From positions 1 through 64,000 of the forward strand of contig NZ_JAUYFU010000026.1 of the NCBI RefSeq assembly GCF_030689645.1: a stretch of 64,000 nucleotides of DNA, written 5' to 3'. A program made the position numbers and the translations under genes. Below are positions 1-9,377 of this stretch, one piece after another. The first letter of the stretch is position 1. Every line of letters begins with the position of its first letter. The notes under the pieces were generated by a model. It had not been told where the DNA came from. It made no database searches and worked only from the letters and a program-made list of their open reading frames with translations. This stretch comes from Humidesulfovibrio sp. GTDB taxonomy: Bacteria; Desulfobacterota; Desulfovibrionia; Desulfovibrionales; Desulfovibrionaceae.

Positions 1-183
1 CCACAATGTCAGAACGGAATCGTTCACCAGGCAGGACAAGCAAAATTGGTGCCGCACCAAGGTGTGGCGCTGCAGCCACTGCTCGATTGACGCCGGCGCA
101 GGCTCCGATTATTCAACTTACGGTTGCGGTTATCCACGCGCCAAGGAGCGGGTGCCAAGCTGTCCACCCTGATGGGAGGAAAC

Positions 184-954
184 ATGATGCGCGGAAGACA
201 TCCGGAGTTGATCAAGCTTGCGGCCAGTGCTGCTGGAATGGACGCCACCCTTTCAAGACGGGGCTTCCTCCTGCTCTCGGCCTGTGCAGTGTCCAGCCTC
301 ACGGCCCTGGGCCTGTGCGAGGCCCTGGGGGCTGGCGCCCCGCTGGTGATCCTGGACAACGCCCAGGGCATGATCCTGGCCGACCCTTCCCGCTGCGTGG
401 GCTGCCAGCGCTGCGAACTGGCCTGCACGGAGTTCAACGACGGCCGCGCCCAGCCTTCCCTGTCCCGCATCAAGATCGACCGGGCCGCGAGCTTCGGGCC
501 GGAGGGGCCCACCGCAGGCACTGGCGTCGGCCCGGCCATGCAGGGAACCTGGGGCAACGGCCTGGTGGTCCAGGGCGTGTGCCGCCAGTGCCCGCACCCT
601 GTGCCCTGCGCCACGGCCTGCCCGGAGAACGCCATCGTGGCCGACCCCAGGACCGGGGCCCGGGTGGTGGACGCGAAGAAATGCGTGGGCTGCCGCCTGT
701 GCCAGCGAGCCTGCCCCTGGGACATGATCTCCTTTGACGAGGAGCGCCAGAAGGCCTCCAAATGTTTCTTGTGCAACGGCAAGCCCAAATGCGTGGAAGC
801 CTGCCCTTCCGCCGCCCTGCACTTCGTGCCCTGGCGGGACATCACCCGCGAGGGCCGCGCTGGAGCGGCAACCCTGACCGCGCTTTCAGCGGCCAAGACC
901 AAGGCTTGCGTAGACTGCCACGCGCCCTCCGGCAAGAAGCCAGCCCGTCGCTAA
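184..954 (+). CDS. Four-cluster 4Fe-4S ferredoxin subunit with Tat-like leader, partner of AOR-family enzyme
   Basis: Electron-transfer protein of 256 residues. Four cysteine clusters are visible: CVGCQRCELAC (from residue 71), CRQCPHPVPCATAC, CVGCRLCQRAC and CFLCNGKPKCVEAC. This is the DmsB/HybA/YdhY-type arrangement, expected to carry four 4Fe-4S clusters. The N-terminus has a twin-arginine motif (SRRGFLLLSA, Arg25-Arg26) followed by a hydrophobic stretch, suggesting Tat export or membrane anchoring. The ATG at 184 was chosen because GGGAGGA lies just upstream; an in-frame ATG at 124 has no such site. The next gene, 32 bp downstream, is an aldehyde-ferredoxin-oxidoreductase-family enzyme, so this subunit probably carries electrons to or from it, as in the E. 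coli ydhY-ydhV pair. The physiological substrate is unknown. Confidence 0.88.
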   Translation: MMRGRHPELIKLAASAAGMDATLSRRGFLLLSACAVSSLTALGLCEALGAGAPLVILDNAQGMILADPSRCVGCQRCELACTEFNDGRAQPSLSRIKIDRAASFGPEGPTAGTGVGPAMQGTWGNGLVVQGVCRQCPHPVPCATACPENAIVADPRTGARVVDAKKCVGCRLCQRACPWDMISFDEERQKASKCFLCNGKPKCVEACPSAALHFVPWRDITREGRAGAATLTALSAAKTKACVDCHAPSGKKPARR

Positions 955-986
955 AAACCAGGCCCCCATCTTTTGAGGAGTTCAAC

Positions 987-3104
987 ATGACCACGACCGA
1001 CGGAGGCTTTGCCGGAAAGGTGCTGCGGGTGGACCTGTCCACTGGGAAGATAAGCACCCAGGACACCAGGGAGAAGTATGGGGCGGTGCTCGGCGGCACC
1101 GGGCTGGGCTACCAGGTTCTCTGGGAGGAGGTCCCTGCGGGCACCAACGCCTTTGACCCAGGCAACAAGATCGTTTTCGCCACTGGGGTGCTTGCGGGCA
1201 CGGGCGTGCCCTGCAATGGCCGCACGGCTGTGACCTGTCTTTTCCCCACCTGCTGGCCCAAGCATCTGGTGGGCTCCGGCCACATGGGCGGAAACTTCGC
1301 GGCAAAGCTCAAATACGCGGGCTACGACGCCCTCATCGTGGAGGGCAAGGCCGACCGCCCCGTGTGGATCTTCATCCGCGACAACCGCGTAGAGCTGCGC
1401 GACGCCTCCCGCCTTTGGGGGTCCGGCATCCGCCGGGCCAACCTGGAGATCAGCCAGGAGATGGGCGCTGACTGCTCCGTGGCCGCCATTGGCCAGGCTG
1501 GGGAAAAGCTCGCGCCCATGGCCATCGTGTCCAACTCCCTGTCGCATTCCGCTGGCGGCGTGGGCGGAGTCATGGGCTCCAAGAACCTCAAGGCCATCGG
1601 CGTGCAGGGCAGCGGGGCCGTGCGCATAGCGGGCGACAAGGGCCAGTGGGAGCAGCTCATCAAATTCCACCTGTCCATCCTGGGCGGGAACAATCAGCAT
1701 GTGGTGCCAAGCTTCCCCACCCCGCAGTCCGAGTACTACAACCCCGGCTCGCGCTGGGTGGGCGAACCCGGCAAACGCTGGGGGGCCGCCGACCCGCCCG
1801 TGGAAATCACAGGCAACATCTTTGACTTGAACCGCATCGCCTATCGCACCAACACCGCAGCCTTCTTCCTGGGCGACGGCGCCTGGAAGCACACGGTTCG
1901 CGGCAACGGCTGCACGGCCTGCCCCATCCGCTGCCACACGGTTCTTAGCGTGCCTGCGGTGGAGGCCAAGTACGGCATCAAGAAATCGGCCCAGAACACC
2001 TGCGCAGGCCTGTTCTTTGGCAGAACCTTCTTCAAGTCCATGCCCGGCGGATTCAAGGGGCCGGAGTCCCTGGAGGCTTGCATGGTGGGCATGCACCTGG
2101 CCGACGACCTGGGCGTGTGGTGCAATTACGGCCAGCTCCAGCGCGACTTCCTCAAGCTCCAGCGCGAGGGGCTGCTCAAGGCCAAGCTGGGCGCAAAGGA
2201 ATACAACTCCATCGCCTGGGACAAGTTCGAGGCCGCCGACCCGGCGTTCCTGTTCGACATCCTGCCGCGCATCGGCGAGCGCCGGGGCGAGCTGGGCCAC
2301 GTGCTCAGCCAGGGCACGGCCGGGCTGTTCTCCCAGTGGGGCATCTCCGAGGAATACTGGAGCCGGGACCATAACGCCGTGTACTGGAAGATGGGCCACC
2401 CAAAGCACCACGCCAACGAAGACGACGGCCAGTGCGGGGTGATCATCAACACCCAGTACAACCGCGACTCCCAGTGCCACTCGCACTCGAACTTCGTTCG
2501 CAACGGCCTGCCCCTTGCGGTGCAGAAAAAGCTGGCTGCAGAAACCTGGGGCTCGCCCGACGCCGTGGACGCCGTGGGCGACTACACCCCCATGAACGTG
2601 CACAAGGCCAGGCGGGCGCGCTGGTCCCTGGTGCGCAAAGAGCTGCACGACTGCCTGGGCCTGTGCAACTGGATGGGGCCCTGGGTTGCCTCGCCCCTCA
2701 AAGAGCGCGGCTACCGCGGCGACGACAGCCTGGAGTCTCGGTTCTACAGCCTGGCAACCGGCCAGAAGGTGGACCGCGAAGGGCTGGACCTCATGGGCGA
2801 ACGCATTTTCACCCTGCACCGGGCCCTGACCATGCGCGACATGGGAGAGCCGGACATGCGCGCGCGCCACGACACCGTTCCGCCCTGGGTCTTTGAGGAC
2901 TTGAGCGGCGCCGCACCCTTCACCAAGGGCACCATCCGCATGGACAGGGCCGACATCGCTCTGGCCATGGACCTGTTCTACGAAGTCATGGGCTGGGACA
3001 AGGCCACAGGCGCGCCCACCAAGGAAGCTTACGCCCGGCTCGGCCTGTCGGATGTGGGCAAGACTCTGGCAGAATCGAATCTCGTGCCTGGGAGCAAGGC
3101 ATGA
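987..3104 (+). CDS. Aldehyde ferredoxin oxidoreductase family protein (YdhV-like tungsto/molybdoenzyme)
   Basis: Protein of 705 residues, the usual size for the AOR family, which binds a bis-pyranopterin tungsten or molybdenum cofactor and one 4Fe-4S cluster. The N-terminal half has the family pattern of a short strand (GKVLRVDLSTG) followed by Gly-rich segments (GGTGLGYQ, GGVGGVMGSKNLKA). The cluster ligands are seen as CTACPIRC near residue 310 and a distant Cys in DCLGLCNW near residue 555. The start at 987 follows GAGGAG; the longer in-frame extension overlaps the preceding gene. There is no signal peptide, so the enzyme looks cytoplasmic unless carried by the Tat leader of its neighbour. 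The substrate cannot be read from sequence: YdhV-type members are not proven aldehyde oxidases. Confidence 0.9.
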   Translation: MTTTDGGFAGKVLRVDLSTGKISTQDTREKYGAVLGGTGLGYQVLWEEVPAGTNAFDPGNKIVFATGVLAGTGVPCNGRTAVTCLFPTCWPKHLVGSGHMGGNFAAKLKYAGYDALIVEGKADRPVWIFIRDNRVELRDASRLWGSGIRRANLEISQEMGADCSVAAIGQAGEKLAPMAIVSNSLSHSAGGVGGVMGSKNLKAIGVQGSGAVRIAGDKGQWEQLIKFHLSILGGNNQHVVPSFPTPQSEYYNPGSRWVGEPGKRWGAADPPVEITGNIFDLNRIAYRTNTAAFFLGDGAWKHTVRGNGCTACPIRCHTVLSVPAVEAKYGIKKSAQNTCAGLFFGRTFFKSMPGGFKGPESLEACMVGMHLADDLGVWCNYGQLQRDFLKLQREGLLKAKLGAKEYNSIAWDKFEAADPAFLFDILPRIGERRGELGHVLSQGTAGLFSQWGISEEYWSRDHNAVYWKMGHPKHHANEDDGQCGVIINTQYNRDSQCHSHSNFVRNGLPLAVQKKLAAETWGSPDAVDAVGDYTPMNVHKARRARWSLVRKELHDCLGLCNWMGPWVASPLKERGYRGDDSLESRFYSLATGQKVDREGLDLMGERIFTLHRALTMRDMGEPDMRARHDTVPPWVFEDLSGAAPFTKGTIRMDRADIALAMDLFYEVMGWDKATGAPTKEAYARLGLSDVGKTLAESNLVPGSKA

Positions 3105-3691
3105 CGCCCGAGGAGACGACCGTGCTCGCGGAGGCGGCGGTTGAAGCCGTGCGCGAGGCCAGTCGCCAGGGGCGACTGGTGACGAGTCAGGACGTGCTCG
3201 CGGCGCTGGAGGCGGACGGGACCTTCCTCGCGCCCGTTGGTCTGGAATCGAAAGAACAGCCGCCCCTGGCCGAAGACCTCTGCGCCCTGCTGGCTGGAAT
3301 CCTTGCGGAGTCCCAGGAGATCGCCTCGTTTGAGAGCCTGTCCGGCGGCAGGACGCTGTACCACGCCCCCGCTCTGCTCAGCCGCACCTATGCCCGCATT
3401 CTGGACCGCAAAGGCTTCCCGCTTCAACTCATGGTGGAGGAGATCCGGTCCAACTCCCGAGATTACCCCCGGCCCGTGCCTGTGGAACTTTTCGAAGCGC
3501 CGCCCTTCGACCTGACCCCGGAGGAGATTGAACACGCCCTGAAAGCCTTGGCCGCAAGTCCCGACCACCAGGACATCACCTTCACCACCGCACCCACGGG
3601 GGCGCTGTACCTCTTCTCCACGCTCCACTTGGAGCGGGGCTATGCAACGTTCCTCGCGCAGCGGGCGGAATCCCTGGTCATGAACCCATAG
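3101..3691 (+). CDS. Hypothetical protein in the AOR operon
   Basis: Protein of 196 residues whose ATG overlaps the stop of the AOR-family gene by four bases (ATGA), so it is translationally coupled to it. I do not recognise a domain. It is acidic and mostly helical-looking, with no signal peptide, membrane segment, cysteine cluster or cofactor motif. The coupling suggests a role as an accessory or maturation factor or small subunit for the tungsto/molybdoenzyme. That role is inferred only from position. Confidence 0.75.
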   Translation: MTPEETTVLAEAAVEAVREASRQGRLVTSQDVLAALEADGTFLAPVGLESKEQPPLAEDLCALLAGILAESQEIASFESLSGGRTLYHAPALLSRTYARILDRKGFPLQLMVEEIRSNSRDYPRPVPVELFEAPPFDLTPEEIEHALKALAASPDHQDITFTTAPTGALYLFSTLHLERGYATFLAQRAESLVMNP

Positions 3692-3797
3692 GGCGCCACG
3701 CATAATCAATCCCCCCTGCCCGGCCGCCTCACCGAACAGTCATCCGCAAGGAAGAATGCGCGCGCAAAGAGGCGGAGCGAACGCACCCGCCAAGAAA

Positions 3798-6700
3798 TCA
3801 ACAATTCACCTGACAAATGGTGCTGCCGGACTTGGAGGGAAGCACGTCGATGCGCGCGTCGATGCGCTCCTTGAGTTCGGCCACGTGGGAGATGATGCCG
3901 ATGAGCCGCCCCGCGCTGTGCAGCTCCATCAGAGTATCGAGCGCATACTCCAACGTCTCTCCATCCAGAGAACCAAAGCCCTCATCGATGAAGATGCTGT
4001 CCAGGTGGCGACCGCCCTGCTGGGCCATGACAACGTCTGACAAGCCCAAAGCCAGCGCCAGCGCCGCCAGAAAGGATTCTCCGCCGGAGAGAGTGGAGGC
4101 CGGACGCGTCTCGCCAATGAAGGCGTCGGTCACATCCAAGTCCAGGCCGCCTGTTGAGCGGCCATCTCGAGCGACACCCGCCCTCACCAGCAGATAACGC
4201 CCCCGGCTCATGCGCAAAAGCCGCTCCGAGGCGGCGCGGGCGACCTCCTCAAAGAGCGCGGCCAGCACGTAGCGCTGAAGGGTCATACGCAGAGGGTTCA
4301 CCCCGCTCGCCAGTTCCGCCAAACGGCCAACCACGCGATACTGTGCCTCCAACTCCTTGGTGCGCTCGGCCTTTTCGCCAATGGCACGAAGCGATTCAAG
4401 CAATCCCTCCTGCTGGGTGCACAACTCGCCAAGCACCTGATTATGATGGGCAACCAAGGCCTGGGCCTCCTGCTGCGCCGCAACGAGCATCGGCATGTCC
4501 GGGCGCGTCTTCCCCTCGCAGGATGCCTCGGCCCTTGCCTGGCGATCCTTCGCTGCGGCGAGGGCCTCATTGAACTTCGCATGGCCCGTCCGCAGAGCCT
4601 CGGCCTGGGCGCGGGGCAGTTTGGCCTCCTGATATTCCTGCCGGGTGTGGAAACCATCCACAAGCAACCGCCGATCAAAGGTCTGCCGCTGCTCTGCAAG
4701 TTGCGCAGAGGCTGCGGCCTCAACCTGCTCCAGGCTTGTGCGCTCGCCTTGGCGGGTGTGGAGCGTTGATTCCAGTTCCGACAGCACGAACTGAGCCGCC
4801 TTGAACGCCTTCTCTGCGCTGGGGATGAGCCGGGCCAACTCTGCCAGGCGGGCCTGAATATTGGCCTCGGAGCTGGCCTCGCCGGAACCCGACATCTCGG
4901 CCTCGAAACGCTCCAGCATGCCGCAAGCGCTGCCCAGGGCACTGGCGGCTTCTGTCCGCGCCAACTCCGCAGCAACCTGCCGAGCCCGCAACTCCTGACG
5001 CGAGGCCTCCAGACTTTGGCGCTCGTCTCTGCACTTGGTCAGCCGCAGTTGTTGTCCGGCGACGCGGAGCTTTTCCTTGGCAAGAACCTGTAATCGGGAG
5101 GCCAGCTCCGTGGCGGAAGTCCCGGTTTCCTGCCCCAGGCTGGTCCGGCATTGCTCAAGCCCGCCAGCCAACTCAGCGAATTTTGTACGGGCCACCTCGG
5201 CCAAAGACCTAGCGGCGGCAAGAGCCTTCTCGCTGGTCAGCACCTGGGTCTCGGCCCGGTCAAGGTCGTCAGCATTTGGTTGGCCTTCCACATGCGCAGC
5301 GGGTTGCGGATGGTCAGCCGAACCGCAGACCGGGCAGGGAACACCCTTGACCAGCGCCGCCGCCAGACGTGAGGCTTGGCCCTCCATCAGGGCCTGCTGA
5401 GCCTCCTGGCGTTTCAGCAGTCCCTGGGTCAGCTCGGCCTCGCAGGTGGCGACTCCAGCCTCTGCCTGAGTCCGGGCATGCGCCGCCTGGATCTGATCGC
5501 GCAGCAGGCCGTCCAATTGAGTACGCTGCACCGCCAGCCCTTCCAGTCGCGAAATGTCCAGATCCAACCGGGCCAGGTCGCCGGCCTGAAGCGACAAGGT
5601 CTCGATCTCCCGCGTCAACTCGGCCATGCGCGCGTCGCAATCAGCCACCTGTGCTGCCGCCGACTCAGCCTGCGCACGGGCGTCATTGTCCCGCTGCTTG
5701 GCCTGATCGACCTGCTGGCGGGCAGCGTCGCGCTCACGCAACCGTTTGAGTTGGGCCACAAGCCGCTCCTGCTCGGCGGCGCGCTGGGGGGCTTTGGCCT
5801 GTTCCTGAAGGGCTTGCTCCATGACGCTTTGAGCGGCTGACCGCTGGCCGGAAAATGTTTCGATGTCTGCGGCCAGAATACGCAGGGCGCTGGCGCGATC
5901 TCTGGAGGTCTGTTCGCCTTGCGCCAGTGTTGCCTCCAGGTCCACATGATCGAGAGCCTTGAAAGCCCGCTCCGCCTTCTGGGACTGGACCTCCATGCGT
6001 GGCTGGTCGGCCTCAAGCCTCATCAAGGCTTCGGAGGCCAGCTCACGTTCGGTGAAATCCTTGTCCACGGCCTGGGCTTGAGCAGCCTTGGCCTGGGCTT
6101 CGGCCTGCACCAAGCGGGCGCTGGCAAGGGCTGCCTCCTGCTCCACGCTTCGAATCTTCAGCGCAGCCAAACGTGCTTCCAACTCGTTTACGTCCTGAGC
6201 CCCCTTGGCCGAAAGGATGGCTTCCATGCCCGAGCGCAGACTGTTCAGCATTTCAAGCAAGGCGCTGCGGCGGCGCTTCAGCGCCTCCTCTGCAAGCTTG
6301 TATTTCTCGGTGCCAAAGAGCTTTTGCAGAATCTTCTCCTTGTCATCGCTCTTGGCCAGCAAAAGCCGCCGGAACTCGCCTTGGGGCAAAACCATGACCT
6401 GCCGGAACTGCTCGCAGGTAAACCCCACCAGTTCCTCGATGCGCGCATCCACCTCGCCGACCTTGGAGAGACGCTCGCCCAATATAGCGCCCTCCGCGTC
6501 CACCTCGTACAGCTCCACGCGGTGCTGGCGCTCCACTGATTTTCCACGCGACAAGACGGACTGCGTCGGCTTGCGTTCGATGAAAAAACGTCGCTCACCC
6601 ACTTGAAAGCGCAACGACACCGTGCATTCATCCGAGGGCAGAGCCAACTGGGAGCGCAGAAAACGGTCATTCTGACGCTCGCGCGCCTCGCCGCTGGCCT

Positions 6701-6863
6701 TGCCATACAATGCGTAGCACAGGCCATCCAGAAGCGATGTCTTGCCAGCGCCGGTGGGTCCGTTGATGAGCAGGAAGGGGTTGGTGCCGGTACGGGTGAA
6801 ATCCACGGCCTGTTCGCCGGCAAAAGGACCAAAGGCGCGCAGGGTCAGCAACAGCGGCTTCAT
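3798..6863 (-). CDS. sbcC: SbcC, ATPase subunit of the SbcCD (Mre11-Rad50-like) DNA nuclease
   Basis: Rad50-type ATPase of 1021 residues. The Walker A segment NGPTGAGKTSLLDG lies near residue 35. Long Gln/Ala/Glu-rich coiled-coil arms follow, with the zinc hook CPVC (in GVPCPVCGSADHP) near residue 510. The C-terminal lobe carries the ABC signature LSGGESFLAALALALG and Walker B IFIDEGFGSLD. With SbcD it opens hairpins and protein-blocked DNA ends in the cytoplasm. Its start overlaps the sbcD stop by four bases, the normal sbcDC operon order. The family is about 1000-1050 residues long, so the gene is full length. It converges on the AOR operon with about 100 bp between them, in which I see no clear terminator. 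Confidence 0.96.
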   Translation of the reverse strand: MKPLLLTLRAFGPFAGEQAVDFTRTGTNPFLLINGPTGAGKTSLLDGLCYALYGKASGEARERQNDRFLRSQLALPSDECTVSLRFQVGERRFFIERKPTQSVLSRGKSVERQHRVELYEVDAEGAILGERLSKVGEVDARIEELVGFTCEQFRQVMVLPQGEFRRLLLAKSDDKEKILQKLFGTEKYKLAEEALKRRRSALLEMLNSLRSGMEAILSAKGAQDVNELEARLAALKIRSVEQEAALASARLVQAEAQAKAAQAQAVDKDFTERELASEALMRLEADQPRMEVQSQKAERAFKALDHVDLEATLAQGEQTSRDRASALRILAADIETFSGQRSAAQSVMEQALQEQAKAPQRAAEQERLVAQLKRLRERDAARQQVDQAKQRDNDARAQAESAAAQVADCDARMAELTREIETLSLQAGDLARLDLDISRLEGLAVQRTQLDGLLRDQIQAAHARTQAEAGVATCEAELTQGLLKRQEAQQALMEGQASRLAAALVKGVPCPVCGSADHPQPAAHVEGQPNADDLDRAETQVLTSEKALAAARSLAEVARTKFAELAGGLEQCRTSLGQETGTSATELASRLQVLAKEKLRVAGQQLRLTKCRDERQSLEASRQELRARQVAAELARTEAASALGSACGMLERFEAEMSGSGEASSEANIQARLAELARLIPSAEKAFKAAQFVLSELESTLHTRQGERTSLEQVEAAASAQLAEQRQTFDRRLLVDGFHTRQEYQEAKLPRAQAEALRTGHAKFNEALAAAKDRQARAEASCEGKTRPDMPMLVAAQQEAQALVAHHNQVLGELCTQQEGLLESLRAIGEKAERTKELEAQYRVVGRLAELASGVNPLRMTLQRYVLAALFEEVARAASERLLRMSRGRYLLVRAGVARDGRSTGGLDLDVTDAFIGETRPASTLSGGESFLAALALALGLSDVVMAQQGGRHLDSIFIDEGFGSLDGETLEYALDTLMELHSAGRLIGIISHVAELKERIDARIDVLPSKSGSTICQVNC

Positions 6864-8029
6864 ACGGACACCTCCGTGCTGCTCGTTGAGTTGTCGACAG
6901 AATGCTCGGCGCGAAGCATCTCGTCCACCACTGCCCGAAGCGCCTGCTCTTCGGCTTCATCAAGCTCGCTGTCAGCCACATGGCGGAAGAAGGCCGTGAT
7001 GATCTCCCACTCCGTCTTGCCGCGCACGGTGATGCCTTCCTGCCCGGCCAGGCCAATGTTCTGGTAGGCCGTGCGGGTGATATTCAACACGTTGGGGTAG
7101 GCCTGACGCAACTTGGCCGCATAGTCGAAGAGCGCACCCCGGTCCGTGAGTTCAATCCACAGGTAGTCCTCGCGGCTTTGATCTGCCGCCGCCGCTCCCA
7201 GAAGCTGGTCCAGATCGCCGGAGATGATTCGCAGGTCGCGGCGAGGGGCGAAGGGCAGCAGCTCGCGGGTGAAGGAGCCGTCGGCCCCAAGGTCGTAAAG
7301 GGCGGCGCTCTTCGAGTGGCTGGCCTCGGAGAAGGAGTATTTCAGCGGGCTGCCTGCGTAGAACACAGTGTCCGTCACCGCCTGGGGGCGATGCAGGTGC
7401 CCCAGCAGGGTGAGGCTGAAGCGGCTGAAGTGCGCCGGATCAACGTGGCAGGCGCCGCCAATGGACAAGGGCCGTTCAGATTCGCTGGTGGAGCCGCCCA
7501 GGGTGAAGCAGTGGGACAGGCACACGCTGCGGTGTGAACACGCGGGCAATCCGGCCATGACCCGGCCCAACGCCTCGCTGAAGTCCCCGGCGGGCAGGTC
7601 TTGCTCGTGCACCTTCAGCATGACAGGGGTAATGTAGGGGAGCGGGAAAAAAGTCACCTGACCGCTGGCGTCGTCCAGGGTCACAGGCACAATTTCACCA
7701 GGCAGGCCGGGGGCGATATGCAGGCCGCGACTGCTCAGCAGCTTGCCGCCAAAGGCCAGGCGCTCAGCGCTGTCGTGGTTGCCGGGCGTGAGCAGGACAC
7801 GCACGCCGAGGTCCAGCACCAGCCTCGACAGAAAATCGTCCATGAGTTGCGTTGCGGCAACCGGAGGGATGGCTCGGTCGTACACGTCGCCACTGATCGC
7901 GACAACATCGACCCTGCACTCGCGAACAATTGTCAGGGCCTGCTCCAGCACTTGCGCCTGGTCGTCGATCATGGAGACCTCATGGACCAGCTTACCGAGG
8001 TGCAGGTCGGCCAAGTGCAAAATTCGCAT
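6860..8029 (-). CDS. sbcD: SbcD, nuclease subunit of SbcCD
   Basis: Mre11-type calcineurin-like phosphoesterase of 389 residues. The metal-binding motifs appear in order: LADLHLGK at the N-terminus, ISGDVYD near residue 47, TPGNHDS near residue 82 and LLGHLHRPQ near residue 210. It makes the manganese-dependent exo/endonuclease of the SbcCD complex. The ATG at 8029 is preceded by CTGGAGTT on the minus strand. It is the first gene of a two-gene operon and overlaps sbcC by ATGA. Length and motif order are ordinary for the family. Confidence 0.96.
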   Translation of the reverse strand: MRILHLADLHLGKLVHEVSMIDDQAQVLEQALTIVRECRVDVVAISGDVYDRAIPPVAATQLMDDFLSRLVLDLGVRVLLTPGNHDSAERLAFGGKLLSSRGLHIAPGLPGEIVPVTLDDASGQVTFFPLPYITPVMLKVHEQDLPAGDFSEALGRVMAGLPACSHRSVCLSHCFTLGGSTSESERPLSIGGACHVDPAHFSRFSLTLLGHLHRPQAVTDTVFYAGSPLKYSFSEASHSKSAALYDLGADGSFTRELLPFAPRRDLRIISGDLDQLLGAAAADQSREDYLWIELTDRGALFDYAAKLRQAYPNVLNITRTAYQNIGLAGQEGITVRGKTEWEIITAFFRHVADSELDEAEEQALRAVVDEMLRAEHSVDNSTSSTEVSV

Positions 8030-8111
8030 GCGAACTCCAGATCGGGATATGATTGTTTCATCGGTTTAATTACAAGGCAACACTGCAACATCCACAGGCG
8101 CTGCGGCAAAC

Positions 8112-8138
8112 AAAAAAAGCCCCGCAAAGGCCGGGGCT
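8112..8138 (-). terminator. Rho-independent terminator after gpsA
   Basis: Read on the minus strand, a GC hairpin (AGCCCCGGCC and GGGGCT arms) is followed directly by seven T residues. It lies about 25 bp beyond the gpsA stop codon and separates gpsA from sbcDC. Confidence 0.85.
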
Positions 8139-8161
8139 CATTTCATCCGCAAGGCGATGGG

Positions 8162-9154
8162 CTACTCGCTCTTGAGCTCCCGGGCCATGAGGTCGCGCAC
8201 GGCCTGGGCCGGGTCCTTGTCCTCATACAGAATGCGATAGACCTGCTCGGTAAGGGGCAGCTCCACGCCCAGCTTGTGTGCCAGCTGGTACACGCTCTGG
8301 GTGGTGCGCACGCCCTCGGCCACGGTCTTGGTCTCGGCCAGGATGTCGGAGAGCTTCTTGCCCTGGCCCAGCTTCATGCCCACCGTGCGGTTGCGCGAGA
8401 GGTCGCCCGTGCAGGTGAGCACAAGGTCGCCCATGCCGGAGAGGCCCATGAAAGTCTTTTGCTTTGCCCCCATGACCTTGCCCAGGCGGCTCATCTCGGC
8501 CAAGCCGCGGGTGATGAGCGCCGCGCGGGCGTCGTGGCCGAAGCCCAGGCCGTCGGCAATGCCTGCGCCGATGGCCATGACGTTTTTCAGCGCGCCGCCC
8601 AGCTCTACGCCCAGGAAGTCCTGATTGGTGTAGACCCGGAAGGAGTCGGTGGAGAAAAGGGCCTGCAGCTCTCGGCCAAGCTTCTTGTCCGCGCAGCCCA
8701 GGCTCACGGTGGTGGGCAGGCCCAGGCTCACCTCTTTGGCGAAGCTGGGGCCGGAGAGCGCGGCGTAGCGCGGAGCCAGGGACTCCAGCGCCTCGGCCAC
8801 CACCTGGGACATAGGCGCCAGGGTGTTGTTCTCAATGCCCTTGCTGGCGCAGACCATGATGGGCTTCTTGGGCAGAATGTCGCGAAAGCTCTCAAGGCTT
8901 GCGCGCATGAACTGGCTGGGAACCACCAGCAGGAAAACCTTGGCCCCGGCAAAGGCCCGGGCCGGGTTCGAGTGCAGCTGGAGCGCCGGGGAAAGTTCAA
9001 GGTCGGGCAGAAACCAGGTGTTGCGGCCCTTTTCCTTCATCTCGGCCAAGAGTTCGGGCTCGCGGACCCAGAGAGTGGTGGGCACGCCCTTTTTTGCCAG
9101 AAGGTCGGCCAGGGTTGTGCCCCAGCTTCCCGCGCCGATGACGGCGGTCTTCAT
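8162..9154 (-). CDS. gpsA: Glycerol-3-phosphate dehydrogenase [NAD(P)+]
   Basis: Protein of 330 residues that reduces dihydroxyacetone phosphate to sn-glycerol-3-phosphate for phospholipid synthesis in the cytoplasm. The N-terminus carries the dinucleotide-binding motif GAGSWGTTLA. The catalytic-domain segments GPSFAKEV and GALKNVMAIGAG (with the family lysine) follow, then GLAEMSRLG and GLSGMGDLVLTC. The start at 9154 is preceded by AAGGAG on the minus strand; the in-frame extension to 9496 is unsupported and would run over the divergent gene. It is monocistronic and ends in a clear terminator. Confidence 0.97.
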   Translation of the reverse strand: MKTAVIGAGSWGTTLADLLAKKGVPTTLWVREPELLAEMKEKGRNTWFLPDLELSPALQLHSNPARAFAGAKVFLLVVPSQFMRASLESFRDILPKKPIMVCASKGIENNTLAPMSQVVAEALESLAPRYAALSGPSFAKEVSLGLPTTVSLGCADKKLGRELQALFSTDSFRVYTNQDFLGVELGGALKNVMAIGAGIADGLGFGHDARAALITRGLAEMSRLGKVMGAKQKTFMGLSGMGDLVLTCTGDLSRNRTVGMKLGQGKKLSDILAETKTVAEGVRTTQSVYQLAHKLGVELPLTEQVYRILYEDKDPAQAVRDLMARELKSE

Positions 9155-9377
9155 GCACTGCGCTCCTTGATTGAGGGGGGGGTGCCGCGGGCGCGAGGCT
9201 CGCGCGGCGCAACAGACGGTGTGAGCCTTCATACCTGCTGCCGCGGGGCGAGGCAACCCCCCAGGGCACGGCTCCAGATATCCAGGCGGGGCGAGTTGCA
9301 AGCGGCCCCGGCCTCGGATACAAGAACGCGTCCCGCAACCGTTTTTGCGGGCACCACCGAAACCAAGCGAGCAGCCC

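Noticed and set aside
951-2870. Long minus-strand ORF (639 codons) opposite the AOR gene
   Set aside because: Antisense shadow of a GC-rich gene; Ala/Val/Gly/His-heavy composition, no ribosome site and no domain.
9345-9377. TTG start giving an 11-residue longer siroheme decarboxylase subunit
   Set aside because: No ribosome site; the ATG at 9378 fits the start of the conserved region better.
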